NCBI RefSeq assembly: GCF_004331675.1
Contig: NZ_SJSN01000006.1
Span: forward strand, 62,001 to 126,000
Origin: Pedobacter frigidisoli
GTDB taxonomy: Bacteria; Bacteroidota; Bacteroidia; Sphingobacteriales; Sphingobacteriaceae
DNA length: 64,000 bases
Direction of reading: 5' to 3'
Shown piece after piece: positions 55,699 to 64,000 of this stretch. How positions within the stretch are numbered: the stretch's first letter is position 1; the number at the start of each line of letters is the position of its first letter. The notes under the pieces are model-generated. The model searched no databases and was not told the DNA's origin. It saw only the letters and a program-made list of their open reading frames with translations. The position numbers and the translations under genes were made by a program.

Positions 55699-58600
55699 TT
55701 AAAATTTTAGGTTTAAGGTTAAACCATAAGAGCGAACGGTTTGTAATTCACCTTTTTCAATCCAACTGATGCTTGAGCTACCTGATGAAAGTTCCGAAGG
55801 ATCTACACCTTTTGGAGCTTTTTGCCAGATCATTACTGGGTTACGCACTACCGCAGAAAGCTTAATGGCTTTAAATGGTGTTTTAGCAAGCAACGAAGCA
55901 TCGAAACTGTAGCCTAAGCTTAATTCGCGAAGCTTGATGTAGGATGCGTCGTAAACCCATTCATCGTAAAATTTCGTTCCTAAATTTGTTCTGTAATAGG
56001 TACGGGCATCAACATAAGCCTCTACTGGTAAGCCTGTAACCGATGAAATACCCGAAACTTTTACACCACCCCCATTTGCAATAGGTTCACGAACGTTAAT
56101 ACCTTTATCATTTAAGGCGGCTGTTATTTCTGATTGACCGGATTTTGCAGCTAACATTTGGCTCCAGCTAAAAAACTTGCCACCACTTTGAAAACTTAAA
56201 GCTGCAGCTAAATCAAATTTCCAGATTCTGAAATTATTTAAGATACCACCAGTATAATTAGGTACCACGCTACCAAAATCTACATTGTTTACCGAAATCG
56301 GCAAGTTATCGGCCCCGAGTAATTTCTCTCCAGTAGCTGGATCTCGTTTATAACCCGGACCAACTAAATTACCGAAAGATTGATTAAGCGTAGAATTTAA
56401 AAAAATAGTTTGACTTGAGTAAGTGTTCAAATCCAATTGATAAACCTTTAAATCTTGGTATAACTCTTTTATTTGATTTTTATTTTTGGCGTAATTAACG
56501 GTAATATCCCAAGAAAATAGCTTTGATTTTACTGGTGTGCCAGTTAGTGTAAGCTCTATTCCCCTATTGGCAATTAAGCCTGCATTTACCACATAACTAT
56601 CGTAACCACTAGCGCCCGAAACGCTTAAATTAATTACCTGATTTTTATTTTCCTGGTTGTAATAAGTAAATGCTGCACCTAAACGATTATTTAAAAATCT
56701 TAAGTCGATACCAGCCTCAAATGAATTTGCAAATGAAGGTTCGATACCCGGATTTTTTAAACCATCTGGCACAACCATAGAGCTGATTGTTCCAGATGTT
56801 GCTGGGTAAGGACTGCCAAAACCATAGGTATTTACAATTTGGAATGGAGAAAGATCTGAACCAGCAATGGCGTAACTCGCTCTTAATTTACCGAAAGATA
56901 AATGTTTCCATTTTACTAAATTGCTAAACACGAAACTACCCGAAACAGATGGATACCAATATGAATTGTTATCTTTTGGCAAGGCTGATGAAATATCGTT
57001 ACGAATCGATGCATCTAAGAAATAAGTATCCTTAAAACCAAATGATCCCATAGCATAAACACTTCTTATTTGTTTTTGGCGAAGATAAGAAGTACTAGTT
57101 GGTCTATCTACCGATGCAGCAATGGTATAAGTATTTGGACTCGATAAGCCTCCTACTGTTGATTGAAAAGTCTGCGTGTATTTGTTAGTATAAAGATTTG
57201 CCCCTGCATTAATATTGATAGAGAAATCCTGAATATTTTTGTTGTACTGCGCTAAAAACTCATAATTATTATCAGTTCCCTGAGCTTTAAGAACATTGTA
57301 ATTATCTAAATTTCTACCGCCCAGTGGCTCTTTATGGGTTACATTTTGGATAAGGATATCACTACGTACAAAACCACTTATCTTTAATTCTGGTAATAGT
57401 TGATAGCTTGCATTGATATCACCAAATAAATGGTTACGATCGTCATTATTTAATACTTCGTAAGCATCAAAAAATGGATTATTCCAATCGCTTGGTTTGT
57501 TTGAGGTAATTACACCTGCTGCATTTGGATTCACATTCCAGTTTAAAATGGTTCCGTCGGCATAACGATAATTTCTTAATGTATTAACATCTAAATTACG
57601 TTGGAACCACTGTACAGCTCCAGTAAACGAACCTTGATAGCCTTGAGTTGGGCGTTGGCCAGAATTATTGGCATAGTTCGCGTTTACACCCACCTTAAAT
57701 TTATTAGTGATATCTAATGAGGAACTTAAGCTAAAATTATTACGCTTAAGCCAAGTATTTGGATAAGTACCTTTTGTATAAGCATTGGTATAACTTAAAC
57801 GGTAGTCTGAATTTTCACTCCCACCTGCAACAGAAATGCCGTTATTAATATTCTGTCCAGTTTCGAAGTAATCCTTTATATTATTAGGTTGAGGATCGAA
57901 AGTGCTTAATAATCCAAATTCTGGATCTTGGGGATAAAAACTATTGATCTTTCTAATTAGTGTTCCATCCATTTTTGGTCCCCAACTTTCATCATTTCCA
58001 TTAACAAAATTTTGACCGTTTGTTAATTTTGAAAAAACCTGACTGTTACCTACTCCGTAAATATTTTGTAAGGGCAAGAAATTACCAACCTTATCAATTG
58101 TATAAGCCGAACTTACTGTAATATCTACTTTTTTGCCTCCACGACTTCCTTTTTTAGTGGTGATTAATAAGACACCATATTGGCCACGGATACCATAAAG
58201 TGCCGAAGCTGCTGGCCCCTTAAGTACATTAATAGATTCAACATCATCGGGGTTAATATCCTGACTAGTATTGCCATAATCTACACCATTTTCAGTACCG
58301 CCAAAATTGTAATCTATTACAGGTGTTCCATCAATAACCATTAATGGTGCACCACCACCGCCAATGGAATTAACGCTTCTAAGTTTAATTTTTTGTGTTC
58401 CACCTAAACTTGCACCAGAAGATCCAGTTACTTGTGCGCCAGCAACTTTACCGGCCAAAGAGCCAATAACATTGTTTTCTTTAGTAAGCGTTAAATTATC
58501 ACCGCCGATGTTTTGAGTAGCATAACCAATTGATTTTTCAGAGCGTTTGATGCCCAATGCGGTAACCACCACTTCAGTAAGGTTTTTAGCATCAGAAACT

Positions 58601-58881
58601 AATTGAACATTAATAATTGATTGAGCGCCGATTGCTACCTCTTGGCTGGTAAAGCCCACTGAGGTAAAAATTAATGTGGTGCTACTTGCAGGAATGGCAA
58701 TACTGTACGTACCATCGCCACTAGTAGAAGCGCCAACTGTACCGCCTTTTACCAGTACACTCACGCCAGGTATTCCAATACTGTTCTCGTCGGTAACTTT
58801 GCCCTTTATGGTTGTTTGGGCATAAGAAACTGCGTAACAGGTTAAAATCCCTAATAAAATTAGTAAAGATTTTCTGTTCAT
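55699..58881 (-). CDS. SusC/RagA-family TonB-linked outer-membrane transporter
   Basis: 1060 residues. Signal peptide up to VSYAQTT, then a CarboxypepD-like domain (IKGKVTDENSIGIPGVSVLV), the plug (AYPLMVIDG-type VINGLKGPAASALYGIRGQ) and a 22-strand barrel ending in YGLTLNLKF with the terminal Phe. It imports nutrient with SusD, using TonB energy. No glycosidase, sulfatase or sigma/anti-sigma gene is adjacent, so the unit is only a SusCD pair here. Confidence 0.94.
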   Translation of the reverse strand: MNRKSLLILLGILTCYAVSYAQTTIKGKVTDENSIGIPGVSVLVKGGTVGASTSGDGTYSIAIPASSTTLIFTSVGFTSQEVAIGAQSIINVQLVSDAKNLTEVVVTALGIKRSEKSIGYATQNIGGDNLTLTKENNVIGSLAGKVAGAQVTGSSGASLGGTQKIKLRSVNSIGGGGAPLMVIDGTPVIDYNFGGTENGVDYGNTSQDINPDDVESINVLKGPAASALYGIRGQYGVLLITTKKGSRGGKKVDITVSSAYTIDKVGNFLPLQNIYGVGNSQVFSKLTNGQNFVNGNDESWGPKMDGTLIRKINSFYPQDPEFGLLSTFDPQPNNIKDYFETGQNINNGISVAGGSENSDYRLSYTNAYTKGTYPNTWLKRNNFSLSSSLDITNKFKVGVNANYANNSGQRPTQGYQGSFTGAVQWFQRNLDVNTLRNYRYADGTILNWNVNPNAAGVITSNKPSDWNNPFFDAYEVLNNDDRNHLFGDINASYQLLPELKISGFVRSDILIQNVTHKEPLGGRNLDNYNVLKAQGTDNNYEFLAQYNKNIQDFSININAGANLYTNKYTQTFQSTVGGLSSPNTYTIAASVDRPTSTSYLRQKQIRSVYAMGSFGFKDTYFLDASIRNDISSALPKDNNSYWYPSVSGSFVFSNLVKWKHLSFGKLRASYAIAGSDLSPFQIVNTYGFGSPYPATSGTISSMVVPDGLKNPGIEPSFANSFEAGIDLRFLNNRLGAAFTYYNQENKNQVINLSVSGASGYDSYVVNAGLIANRGIELTLTGTPVKSKLFSWDITVNYAKNKNQIKELYQDLKVYQLDLNTYSSQTIFLNSTLNQSFGNLVGPGYKRDPATGEKLLGADNLPISVNNVDFGSVVPNYTGGILNNFRIWKFDLAAALSFQSGGKFFSWSQMLAAKSGQSEITAALNDKGINVREPIANGGGVKVSGISSVTGLPVEAYVDARTYYRTNLGTKFYDEWVYDASYIKLRELSLGYSFDASLLAKTPFKAIKLSAVVRNPVMIWQKAPKGVDPSELSSGSSSISWIEKGELQTVRSYGLTLNLKF

Positions 58882-59065
58882 AATGAAAGATTTAGGTTGT
58901 TGATTTGTTAAGTTGCCTTAAAATACAAATTTTAACCTAATCACAATTCATTAAAAATAGGATTATGCTAATCCAAACCTTTTAAAAAAGAAAAATACCG
59001 CATAAGGCTGCACAAACCTGCATGATCAGGAATCAAAATGGCTGGCAACAATTTTATTACAGAGT

Positions 59066-59308
59066 TTAAGAAACTTGCTCGGGCAGGGAAATGCGATTAA
59101 TGATCTCATCTATAGCATCAGGATCGATAACTACATTTTTAGAAGCATACCATTTGGATGAATTATTATCAAGCCAAATACAAAAAGAATGATATCCATC
59201 TAAAACAACAGCATAGGTTTCATGAAAATCATCATTTATACGCATGCAAAATCCCTTAAAAATTTTGCCTCTAACAATAAATTGTAGGGTGGAATAATTT
59301 TCTAACAT
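59066..59308 (-). CDS. small protein of unknown function, 80 residues
   Basis: A soluble protein with FHETYAVVLDGYHSFCIWLD in the middle and a short helix at the end (DAIDEIINRISLPEQ). No family recognised. It lies downstream of the thioesterase gene (99 bp gap, same strand) and upstream of SusC. Coding is supported by composition and a clean start after an AT-rich leader. Confidence 0.6.
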   Translation of the reverse strand: MLENYSTLQFIVRGKIFKGFCMRINDDFHETYAVVLDGYHSFCIWLDNNSSKWYASKNVVIDPDAIDEIINRISLPEQVS

Positions 59309-59407
59309 GGCTCATTATATTTTTGGTTAAATTACAACAATGAATTAGCAGGAATGTTTTGTTAATTTAAAGGAATCAACAAATAATTCTTAACTAATCA
59401 TAAAGGC

Positions 59408-59848
59408 TTAACCTATATTTAACATGTTGGAGTAGCCTTTTGCTATTAAACGCTTTTTTGATGGTAAATATATCTCGCATTGAAGATTTAATATTGTCTT
59501 TCCTCTCTTTACAATAGCAGTTTCTGCAACAATTTCGTCGCCCTCAACTGCAGGCGCAAAATAATCTATGTAATTATTTACGGTTGTATATCGTTCGTTT
59601 AAACCCATTGTGTAAACTGTTGCTCCAATTAAGTCATCTATAATTCCTGCGGTAACACCACCATGTAAAATTTGGTAAGGATTAGTCATTTCTTTTCGTA
59701 TGGTGTATTGGCAAACTAAAATGCCACTTTCTGCCTTAATTAAAACCGGAGCGAGCCAATTCATAAAATTTGATGGAGAAGCTGTGATAACCTTTCCAAT
59801 AGATTGCCTTAAAAAATTTAGTCTTTGTTCGCTTAATGATGCTTCCAT
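59408..59848 (-). CDS. PaaI/4HBT-family hotdog thioesterase
   Basis: 146 residues with the hotdog motif ILHGGVTAGIIDDLIGATVY, where Gly-rich HGG and Asp position the acyl-CoA substrate, and the strand KTILNLQCEIYLP. The enzyme hydrolyses acyl-CoA thioesters in the cytosol; the chain is unknown. Lies downstream of the TonB receptor gene (133 bp gap with an inverted repeat). Confidence 0.85.
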   Translation of the reverse strand: MEASLSEQRLNFLRQSIGKVITASPSNFMNWLAPVLIKAESGILVCQYTIRKEMTNPYQILHGGVTAGIIDDLIGATVYTMGLNERYTTVNNYIDYFAPAVEGDEIVAETAIVKRGKTILNLQCEIYLPSKKRLIAKGYSNMLNIG

Positions 59849-59901
59849 TTGGATGTAAAATGTAGTAATGTATCAGGTAAAGTTAACAAATTATGGATGA
59901 T

Positions 59902-59967
59902 GAAAAATGTGAGATGGAATTTGTTTATTGTAATTTAGAAAGTACATATCATCCATCTTACATTTTC
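59902..59967. repeat. inverted repeat of AAAATGTAAGATGGA type
   Basis: GAAAAATGTGAGATGGA (59902-59918) pairs with TCCATCTTACATTTTC (59952-59967), two differences. It sits between the TonB receptor gene and the thioesterase gene. Confidence 0.8.
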
Positions 59968-59981
59968 CATTTCTTCCACCC

Positions 59982-62438
59982 TTAAAACGGTACAATTATC
60001 TTAAAACTCATGTTTCTGCCCATGTTATAAATCCCCGATCTTCCATTTGGAGATGATTGATAATATTCAAAATATTTTAATCGGTTTAAATTTGATTGGT
60101 GAGCGATATTGAAAATATTATCAACCTGAATAAAAAGATCCATGACCGTTTTACCTAATTTAGATTTTATGGATGATCCTACTCCAGCGTTTACCAGTGT
60201 ATATCCCTTTGTGAATGTTTCGGTATCATCCAAGGCGTAGAATTTATCTTGATCTGCAAAAACTGCTACATCAACCTTAATGTATGGTTTTTCTAAAAAT
60301 CCGATAGGTTTTTTAGCAGTTGCCTTAAGCTCAGATCTAATTTGCAACGGAGGAATAAATGGTAAATATTTAGCAGTTTTTGGGTGATTACTTAATAATT
60401 CCTTATTTTGATTTAGGCCAACCACATAAGCTAAACTATTATTAAAACTCAACCATTTAGCACTTGATGGATGAAGATTTATGGTAAACTCAGCGCCATA
60501 CAACCTTGCTTTGGATTGTTGATATTGGTAGGTTAAATTTCCTGGAACAATAACCACTGGGTTTCCATTCGCATCGGATAAACGAGACTGATAAATATAG
60601 TTCTGAATATTATTATTAAACAGCTCTAAACTGATATCGGCATCTTTTAAGTAGGCAATAATTCCAATATCCTCTTGAAGATTAAATTCAGGCTTAAAGG
60701 TTCTATTTCCCAAGTAAACTATGTGTGCACCTGGATCTAGCCCATTAGATCCAATTTCAGTTATATTTGGCGCACGATATCCCCTGGCAATATTGGCCTT
60801 AATCAAGAGTTTATCAGAAATATTATAGGTTAAGCCCAAACTACCAGAAAAGCCATAATAGTTTTTATTGAACGACGGAAACTGTAAATTACCTGTAGAA
60901 TTATTTGCCTCTACTTTCTCTCCAAAACCAGTATTGGCATTTGTTCCAACAAAGAAATTATCCCAATTGATGTTTCTTCTATCCATTCTAACTCCACCTG
61001 ATACATCAATTTTCCCCAAAGTTTTCTTTGCAAAATAAAAAGCGCCAATATCAAACAAATCATAATCTGGAATTGGAAAATCTGTAGCTGCCTTGCTCCT
61101 GTTGCCTTGGTACATTCCATTTACACCAATTGTACTTTCAACGCCCGAAAAATCAGGCAAATTATATTTAATATCATAATTAAAGGTATTCAGAACTACG
61201 TACAAGCCTGCCTGATTAGGAAATGTTGGGTGATTATATTCTCTACGAACACTTTGTTGCCCTCCAAGTAAAATATTTAAATCGCTAGCACCAAATTTAA
61301 ACTGGCTGGTATTGTAAAATCGGTAATGTTGAATATGTTGATGCAGTGGATTGATAGCATAGCCATTTAAATCATTGCGAGAGGCAATTGGCCTATTCTT
61401 AATATCGTCTCCCCCATCTAAAATCTGTTTGGTAAATTGCCTTGTCAGCGAATCCCTACTTCCATCGGGAATTTCCATCATGTTATCATAATAGGTTATA
61501 GCTGTTTTGGAAAATCCCCAGTCTTTATCAACTCTTGCGCTTGCCGATAAATTGTACTCCTTAAAAGCGGTTCCATAAACCAACCCATCAATTTTATTAT
61601 AATAATTATGCGCTGCCTTACCCGTGGCCCTTATGATATACTTCCAATTATTTTTAACATAAGCAAAACCCAATGATGAGCCTATCATGCCATTATTACT
61701 TTGATAATTGGTGGTAAAATCTCCTTTCATCGTGCCCTTTTCAAAATTAGGGTTATAGGGAATCATATTGATTACACCAGCCAATGCATCTGAACCATAA
61801 GTTAAGCTTGCTGGTCCTTTTACAACCTCTGCCCTGGCAATTCCATATTCATCAACCTCAATACCATGTTCATCGCCCCATTGTTGCCCCTCTTGCCTCA
61901 AGCCATCATATAATGTTAATACCCGATTATAACCCAAACCACGAATAAAAGGCTTAGATACATTTGGCCCTGTAGTTACTGCTGTAACACCAGGAACACC
62001 TTTTACAATAGCTTCAATTAAATTTGTATTTACATTTTGATCCATTGCTTTTTTTGATAATACAGCAATAGGAACCGGACTTTTTCGCAGCTGCGTGGCC
62101 CGGTTTACCCCAGTAATTACCACATCGCTTAAATCTTCTGCCAAACTTAAAATATCTACATTAACAATTGTGGTGTCGGATTTTATTAAGATTTTAATCC
62201 TTTCCGATTTATAACCAATACCTGAGAAAATAATTTCGTATTCGCCTTTCGGAACACCATTTAATTGGAATGTTCCATTCGAAATAGATTTGGTTGAACT
62301 GCGTAAGCCCAATATTTTGACATTGATATTCTCCACTGGGCTATTTTTTGAGGTAACTAAACCTTTAACACAAGGGGTTTGTGCCATTATTTTTAATGTT
62401 GAGAACAAAAACAGAATGCAAATTATTATGGATTTCAT
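59982..62438 (-). CDS. TonB-dependent receptor with CarboxypepD-like N-terminal domain
   Basis: 818 residues, signal peptide up to KIMAQTP, then a CarboxypepD_reg-like domain (VKGLVTSKNSPVENINVKIL), a plug (VPGVTAVTTGPNVSKPFIRG, RAEVVKGPASLTYGSDALAG) and a barrel ending in GRNMSFKIIVPF. No SusD partner is adjacent, so this is the single-protein type that takes up iron complexes, B12 or other substrates. The plug resembles siderophore or haem receptors, but the ligand is not established. Own transcript. Confidence 0.92.
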   Translation of the reverse strand: MKSIIICILFLFSTLKIMAQTPCVKGLVTSKNSPVENINVKILGLRSSTKSISNGTFQLNGVPKGEYEIIFSGIGYKSERIKILIKSDTTIVNVDILSLAEDLSDVVITGVNRATQLRKSPVPIAVLSKKAMDQNVNTNLIEAIVKGVPGVTAVTTGPNVSKPFIRGLGYNRVLTLYDGLRQEGQQWGDEHGIEVDEYGIARAEVVKGPASLTYGSDALAGVINMIPYNPNFEKGTMKGDFTTNYQSNNGMIGSSLGFAYVKNNWKYIIRATGKAAHNYYNKIDGLVYGTAFKEYNLSASARVDKDWGFSKTAITYYDNMMEIPDGSRDSLTRQFTKQILDGGDDIKNRPIASRNDLNGYAINPLHQHIQHYRFYNTSQFKFGASDLNILLGGQQSVRREYNHPTFPNQAGLYVVLNTFNYDIKYNLPDFSGVESTIGVNGMYQGNRSKAATDFPIPDYDLFDIGAFYFAKKTLGKIDVSGGVRMDRRNINWDNFFVGTNANTGFGEKVEANNSTGNLQFPSFNKNYYGFSGSLGLTYNISDKLLIKANIARGYRAPNITEIGSNGLDPGAHIVYLGNRTFKPEFNLQEDIGIIAYLKDADISLELFNNNIQNYIYQSRLSDANGNPVVIVPGNLTYQYQQSKARLYGAEFTINLHPSSAKWLSFNNSLAYVVGLNQNKELLSNHPKTAKYLPFIPPLQIRSELKATAKKPIGFLEKPYIKVDVAVFADQDKFYALDDTETFTKGYTLVNAGVGSSIKSKLGKTVMDLFIQVDNIFNIAHQSNLNRLKYFEYYQSSPNGRSGIYNMGRNMSFKIIVPF

Positions 62439-62596
62439 GATTTAGTATTTATCTAAATATATTTTTAGACAAATCTAAATTTAATTTTATACTTACCAAA
62501 TAAATCTATTAGCTTTTAAAAAAAAATTATTGGAATTAATTCATTACAAATAAACCTTTGCTAATCAATTTATAAAGCCCACCTTTGTTATGGCTT

Positions 62597-62604
62597 TAAA
62601 TTTG
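62597..62604 (+). promoter_or_regulatory. -7 promoter box TAAATTTG
   Basis: TAnnTTTG match 15 bp before the ATG of the small charged protein gene. Confidence 0.4.
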
Positions 62605-62618
62605 AGTCCTTCGAAATT

Positions 62619-62852
62619 ATGGAAAGCAGCAATAATCCCACAAAAAAAATCCTTAAGCCATCTGTTGTACATGATGATTTGCCAGAGGTTAAAAAGCCAG
62701 AACATTTAAGGAAAGCTGTTCCTGACCACGAAAATTCATTACCAGAAAATCCAGAGAGAAACTATCATCATGAAGAATTTAGAAGCTCATCATCCAGTCA
62801 TGATGAAATAAAGCATGCAGATGATGATGTTTGGAATGGAGAAGATGCTTAA
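62619..62852 (+). CDS. small, highly charged, probably disordered protein, 77 residues
   Basis: Rich in E, D, K, P and S, with no hydrophobic core: VHDDLPEVKKPEHLRKAVPD then SSSSSHDEIKHADDDVWNGE. No family is recognised; it looks intrinsically disordered. It is divergent from the TonB receptor gene across 180 bp. Composition alone makes the coding call moderate, but an upstream -7 box supports it. Confidence 0.65.
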   Translation: MESSNNPTKKILKPSVVHDDLPEVKKPEHLRKAVPDHENSLPENPERNYHHEEFRSSSSSHDEIKHADDDVWNGEDA

Positions 62853-63004
62853 GTAAAATATAGCTTATATTATTTAAGCCCGTAACAATGATATGCTATA
62901 AGCATTCCATTAATAATTTAAATACGATAAGTTGCGTAAATCAACCAAACAATGTAAGAGAATTTAGGAAAATAATAAAAATTGAAATTAGAGCTTATTA
63001 AAGC

Positions 63005-63115
63005 TTAATGTAGTTTTTCTTGATTCAGTATTTCTACTTTTTTAAAATCTGCCCTTACTTTGCCAACAACAAAACCCAAAAGGCAACCTATAATAAATGT
63101 CGCTATCATCACCAT
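63005..63115 (-). CDS. small single-pass membrane protein, 36 residues
   Basis: A short frame from ATG 63115 to TAA 63005. It has an N-terminal membrane helix (MVMIATFIIGCLLGFVVGKV) and a charged tail (RADFKKVEILNQEK). It is preceded by a clear GGATAGGAGATC ribosome-binding site, rare in this window, which supports translation. It is read away from the tRNA gene. No family recognised. Confidence 0.55.
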   Translation of the reverse strand: MVMIATFIIGCLLGFVVGKVRADFKKVEILNQEKLH

Positions 63116-63116
63116 G

Positions 63117-63126
63117 ATCTCCTATC
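63117..63126 (-). promoter_or_regulatory. strong Shine-Dalgarno sequence of the 36-residue gene
   Basis: GGATAGGAGA on the minus strand lies just before the ATG at 63115. It is one of few purine-rich sites in the window and decides this start. Confidence 0.55.
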
Positions 63127-63242
63127 CTTTAAATTTACTTTTTTATTGATTTAAAAAATTAATTGCGAGCCTAATATTTATTAAAGGCCACGCCTATTAA
63201 ACCAAAATTATTTTTATTTGTTTTAATGATCAAAAACTTCAT

Positions 63243-63276
63243 AAAAAAACCGCCTTTAAGAAAAACTTAAAGGCGG
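63243..63276 (-). terminator. intrinsic terminator after tRNA-Arg
   Basis: CCGCCTTTAAG / CTTAAAGGCGG (11-bp perfect stem, five-base loop) with a run of T on the minus strand. Confidence 0.92.
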
Positions 63277-63283
63277 CTAAATG

Positions 63284-63357
63284 TATCCCGGAAGGGACTC
63301 GAACCCCTGACCCTCGGTTTAGAAAACCGACGCTCTATCCAGCTGAGCTACCGAGAC
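63284..63357 (-). tRNA. tRNA-Arg (anticodon TCT)
   Basis: A full cloverleaf can be drawn on the minus strand: acceptor GTCTCGG / CCGGGAT, D arm GCTC...GAGC, anticodon arm TCGGT / ACCGA with loop TTTCTAA (anticodon TCT, reads AGA), and T arm AGGGG / CCCTT with TTCGAGT. CCA is not encoded. Confidence 0.95.
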
Positions 63358-63375
63358 TCATTTTTTAATGAGCTG

Positions 63376-63405
63376 CAAATATAGAAGTTCTATCCAATAA
63401 GCAAA
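63376..63405 (-). promoter_or_regulatory. tRNA-Arg promoter, both boxes present
   Basis: On the minus strand TTTG (63402-63405) and TATATTTG (63376-63383) are 18 bp apart, very close to the Bacteroidota sigma consensus TTTG-N19-TAnnTTTG. The tRNA begins 18 bp after the box. Confidence 0.8.
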
Positions 63406-63539
63406 AATTTATTTTAAAGTATTTAATGGCGATAATTCACCATTCGAATAAGTATTTAAGAACGAATACTTTAACAGCTTAAATGATGTTTTAATAATTA
63501 ATAATTTAATAATTAAGACTGATAATTACGAGAAATACC

Positions 63540-64000
63540 CTAATAATTCCCTGTAACACCAATCTCTAGGCCTCTTAGTTCGGCCAACCCCCTTAGTCTG
63601 CCTATTGCCGAATATCCTGGATTAGTTTCTTTTGCCAAGTCATCTAGCATCTGGTGACCATGATCTGGACGAAAAGGGATCGATTTATCTCTTAGGGCAT
63701 TTTCCTCTGATAAAGCTTTCATAATTTCGTACATATCCACATCACCTCCCAAATGATCTGCTTCATAAAAACTTCCATCTTCATCTTTGGTAACATTACG
63801 TAAATGGGCGAAATAAACACGCTCTTTTACCACATTAAAAATTTCCAATGCATCATTTTTCATTCCTGCACCCAATGATCCTGTGCAAAAGCATACCCCG
63901 TTGAAAGCTTGATTAACTTCTTTAATGATATATTTAAAATCTTCCAATGTACTTGCGATACGTGGCAAACCTAAAATCGGATATGGAGGATCATCAGGAT
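63540..64000 (-). CDS. uxuA: mannonate dehydratase, C-terminal part (5' end outside window)
   Basis: The frame is open from the window edge to TAA at 63540, about 152 residues. It runs [20 protein letters not shown], then [37 protein letters not shown] and [12 protein letters not shown], all UxuA features. The enzyme dehydrates D-mannonate to 2-keto-3-deoxygluconate in glucuronate breakdown. The start and N-terminal half lie beyond 64000. The call is firm because of GLPRI and PDHGHQML. Confidence 0.92.
   Translation of the reverse strand, partial: PDDPPYPILGLPRIASTLEDFKYIIKEVNQAFNGVCFCTGSLGAGMKNDALEIFNVVKERVYFAHLRNVTKDEDGSFYEADHLGGDVDMYEIMKALSEENALRDKSIPFRPDHGHQMLDDLAKETNPGYSAIGRLRGLAELRGLEIGVTGNY

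Overview
The window is chromosomal DNA from a Bacteroidota bacterium, most likely Sphingobacteriaceae and close to Pedobacter. The reasons are a SusC/SusD pair, several DUF3857 proteins, SPI/SPII signal peptides on many envelope proteins, Bacteroidota -7 boxes (TAnnTTTG) upstream of genes, low GC and few Shine-Dalgarno sites. No rRNA, prophage, insertion sequence or CRISPR array was seen. One tRNA gene (Arg, anticodon TCT) lies near the right end.

Left part, 1-18.5 kb. A partial M1 peptidase gene and a DEDDh exonuclease gene are followed by three secreted DUF3857/transglutaminase-fold proteins. The first two are tandem duplicates that have lost the catalytic Cys; the third keeps it. Then come an SDR/DUF2867 protein, an L,D-transpeptidase, topoisomerase III, a lone receiver protein, and a minus-strand group of HipA-like kinase, DUF3037 protein and UPF1-like helicase. 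A plus-strand group of small membrane protein, KTSC protein and variant Fpg/Nei glycosylase closes this part.

18.5-25.5 kb. A carotenoid/isoprenoid group contains a CarH-like MerR/B12 regulator, phytoene synthase and IPP isomerase. It is followed by a LytTR signalling cluster: response regulator, sensor kinase, second LytTR regulator, lone receiver and an outer-membrane protein.

25.5-38 kb. Metabolic and repair genes: an exonuclease/GIY-YIG fusion, YjbR and VOC proteins, an AHSA1-type gene broken by one in-frame TGA, bioA, Nudix, a CDF transporter, an aminotransferase, a MacB-like permease, queA and ispD. A minus-strand housekeeping run follows: plsC, gatC, a LolD/MacB-type ATPase, a cobalamin adenosyltransferase and a DUF2795 protein. 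The adenosyltransferase could supply the AdoCbl that the CarH-like regulator is predicted to bind.

39-64 kb. trpS, a deoxynucleoside kinase, kdsB, pyrG, yidC, an S9 peptidase, a SpmA/SpmB-type membrane protein, a SusD/SusC pair, a thioesterase, a TonB-dependent receptor, tRNA-Arg and a partial uxuA. Between about 35 and 60 kb the gaps between genes hold several unrelated families of imperfect inverted repeats. The most striking is a regular nine-copy array of a 14-nt motif before trpS. A Fic-family gene has four spaced copies of a 10-nt motif across its start.
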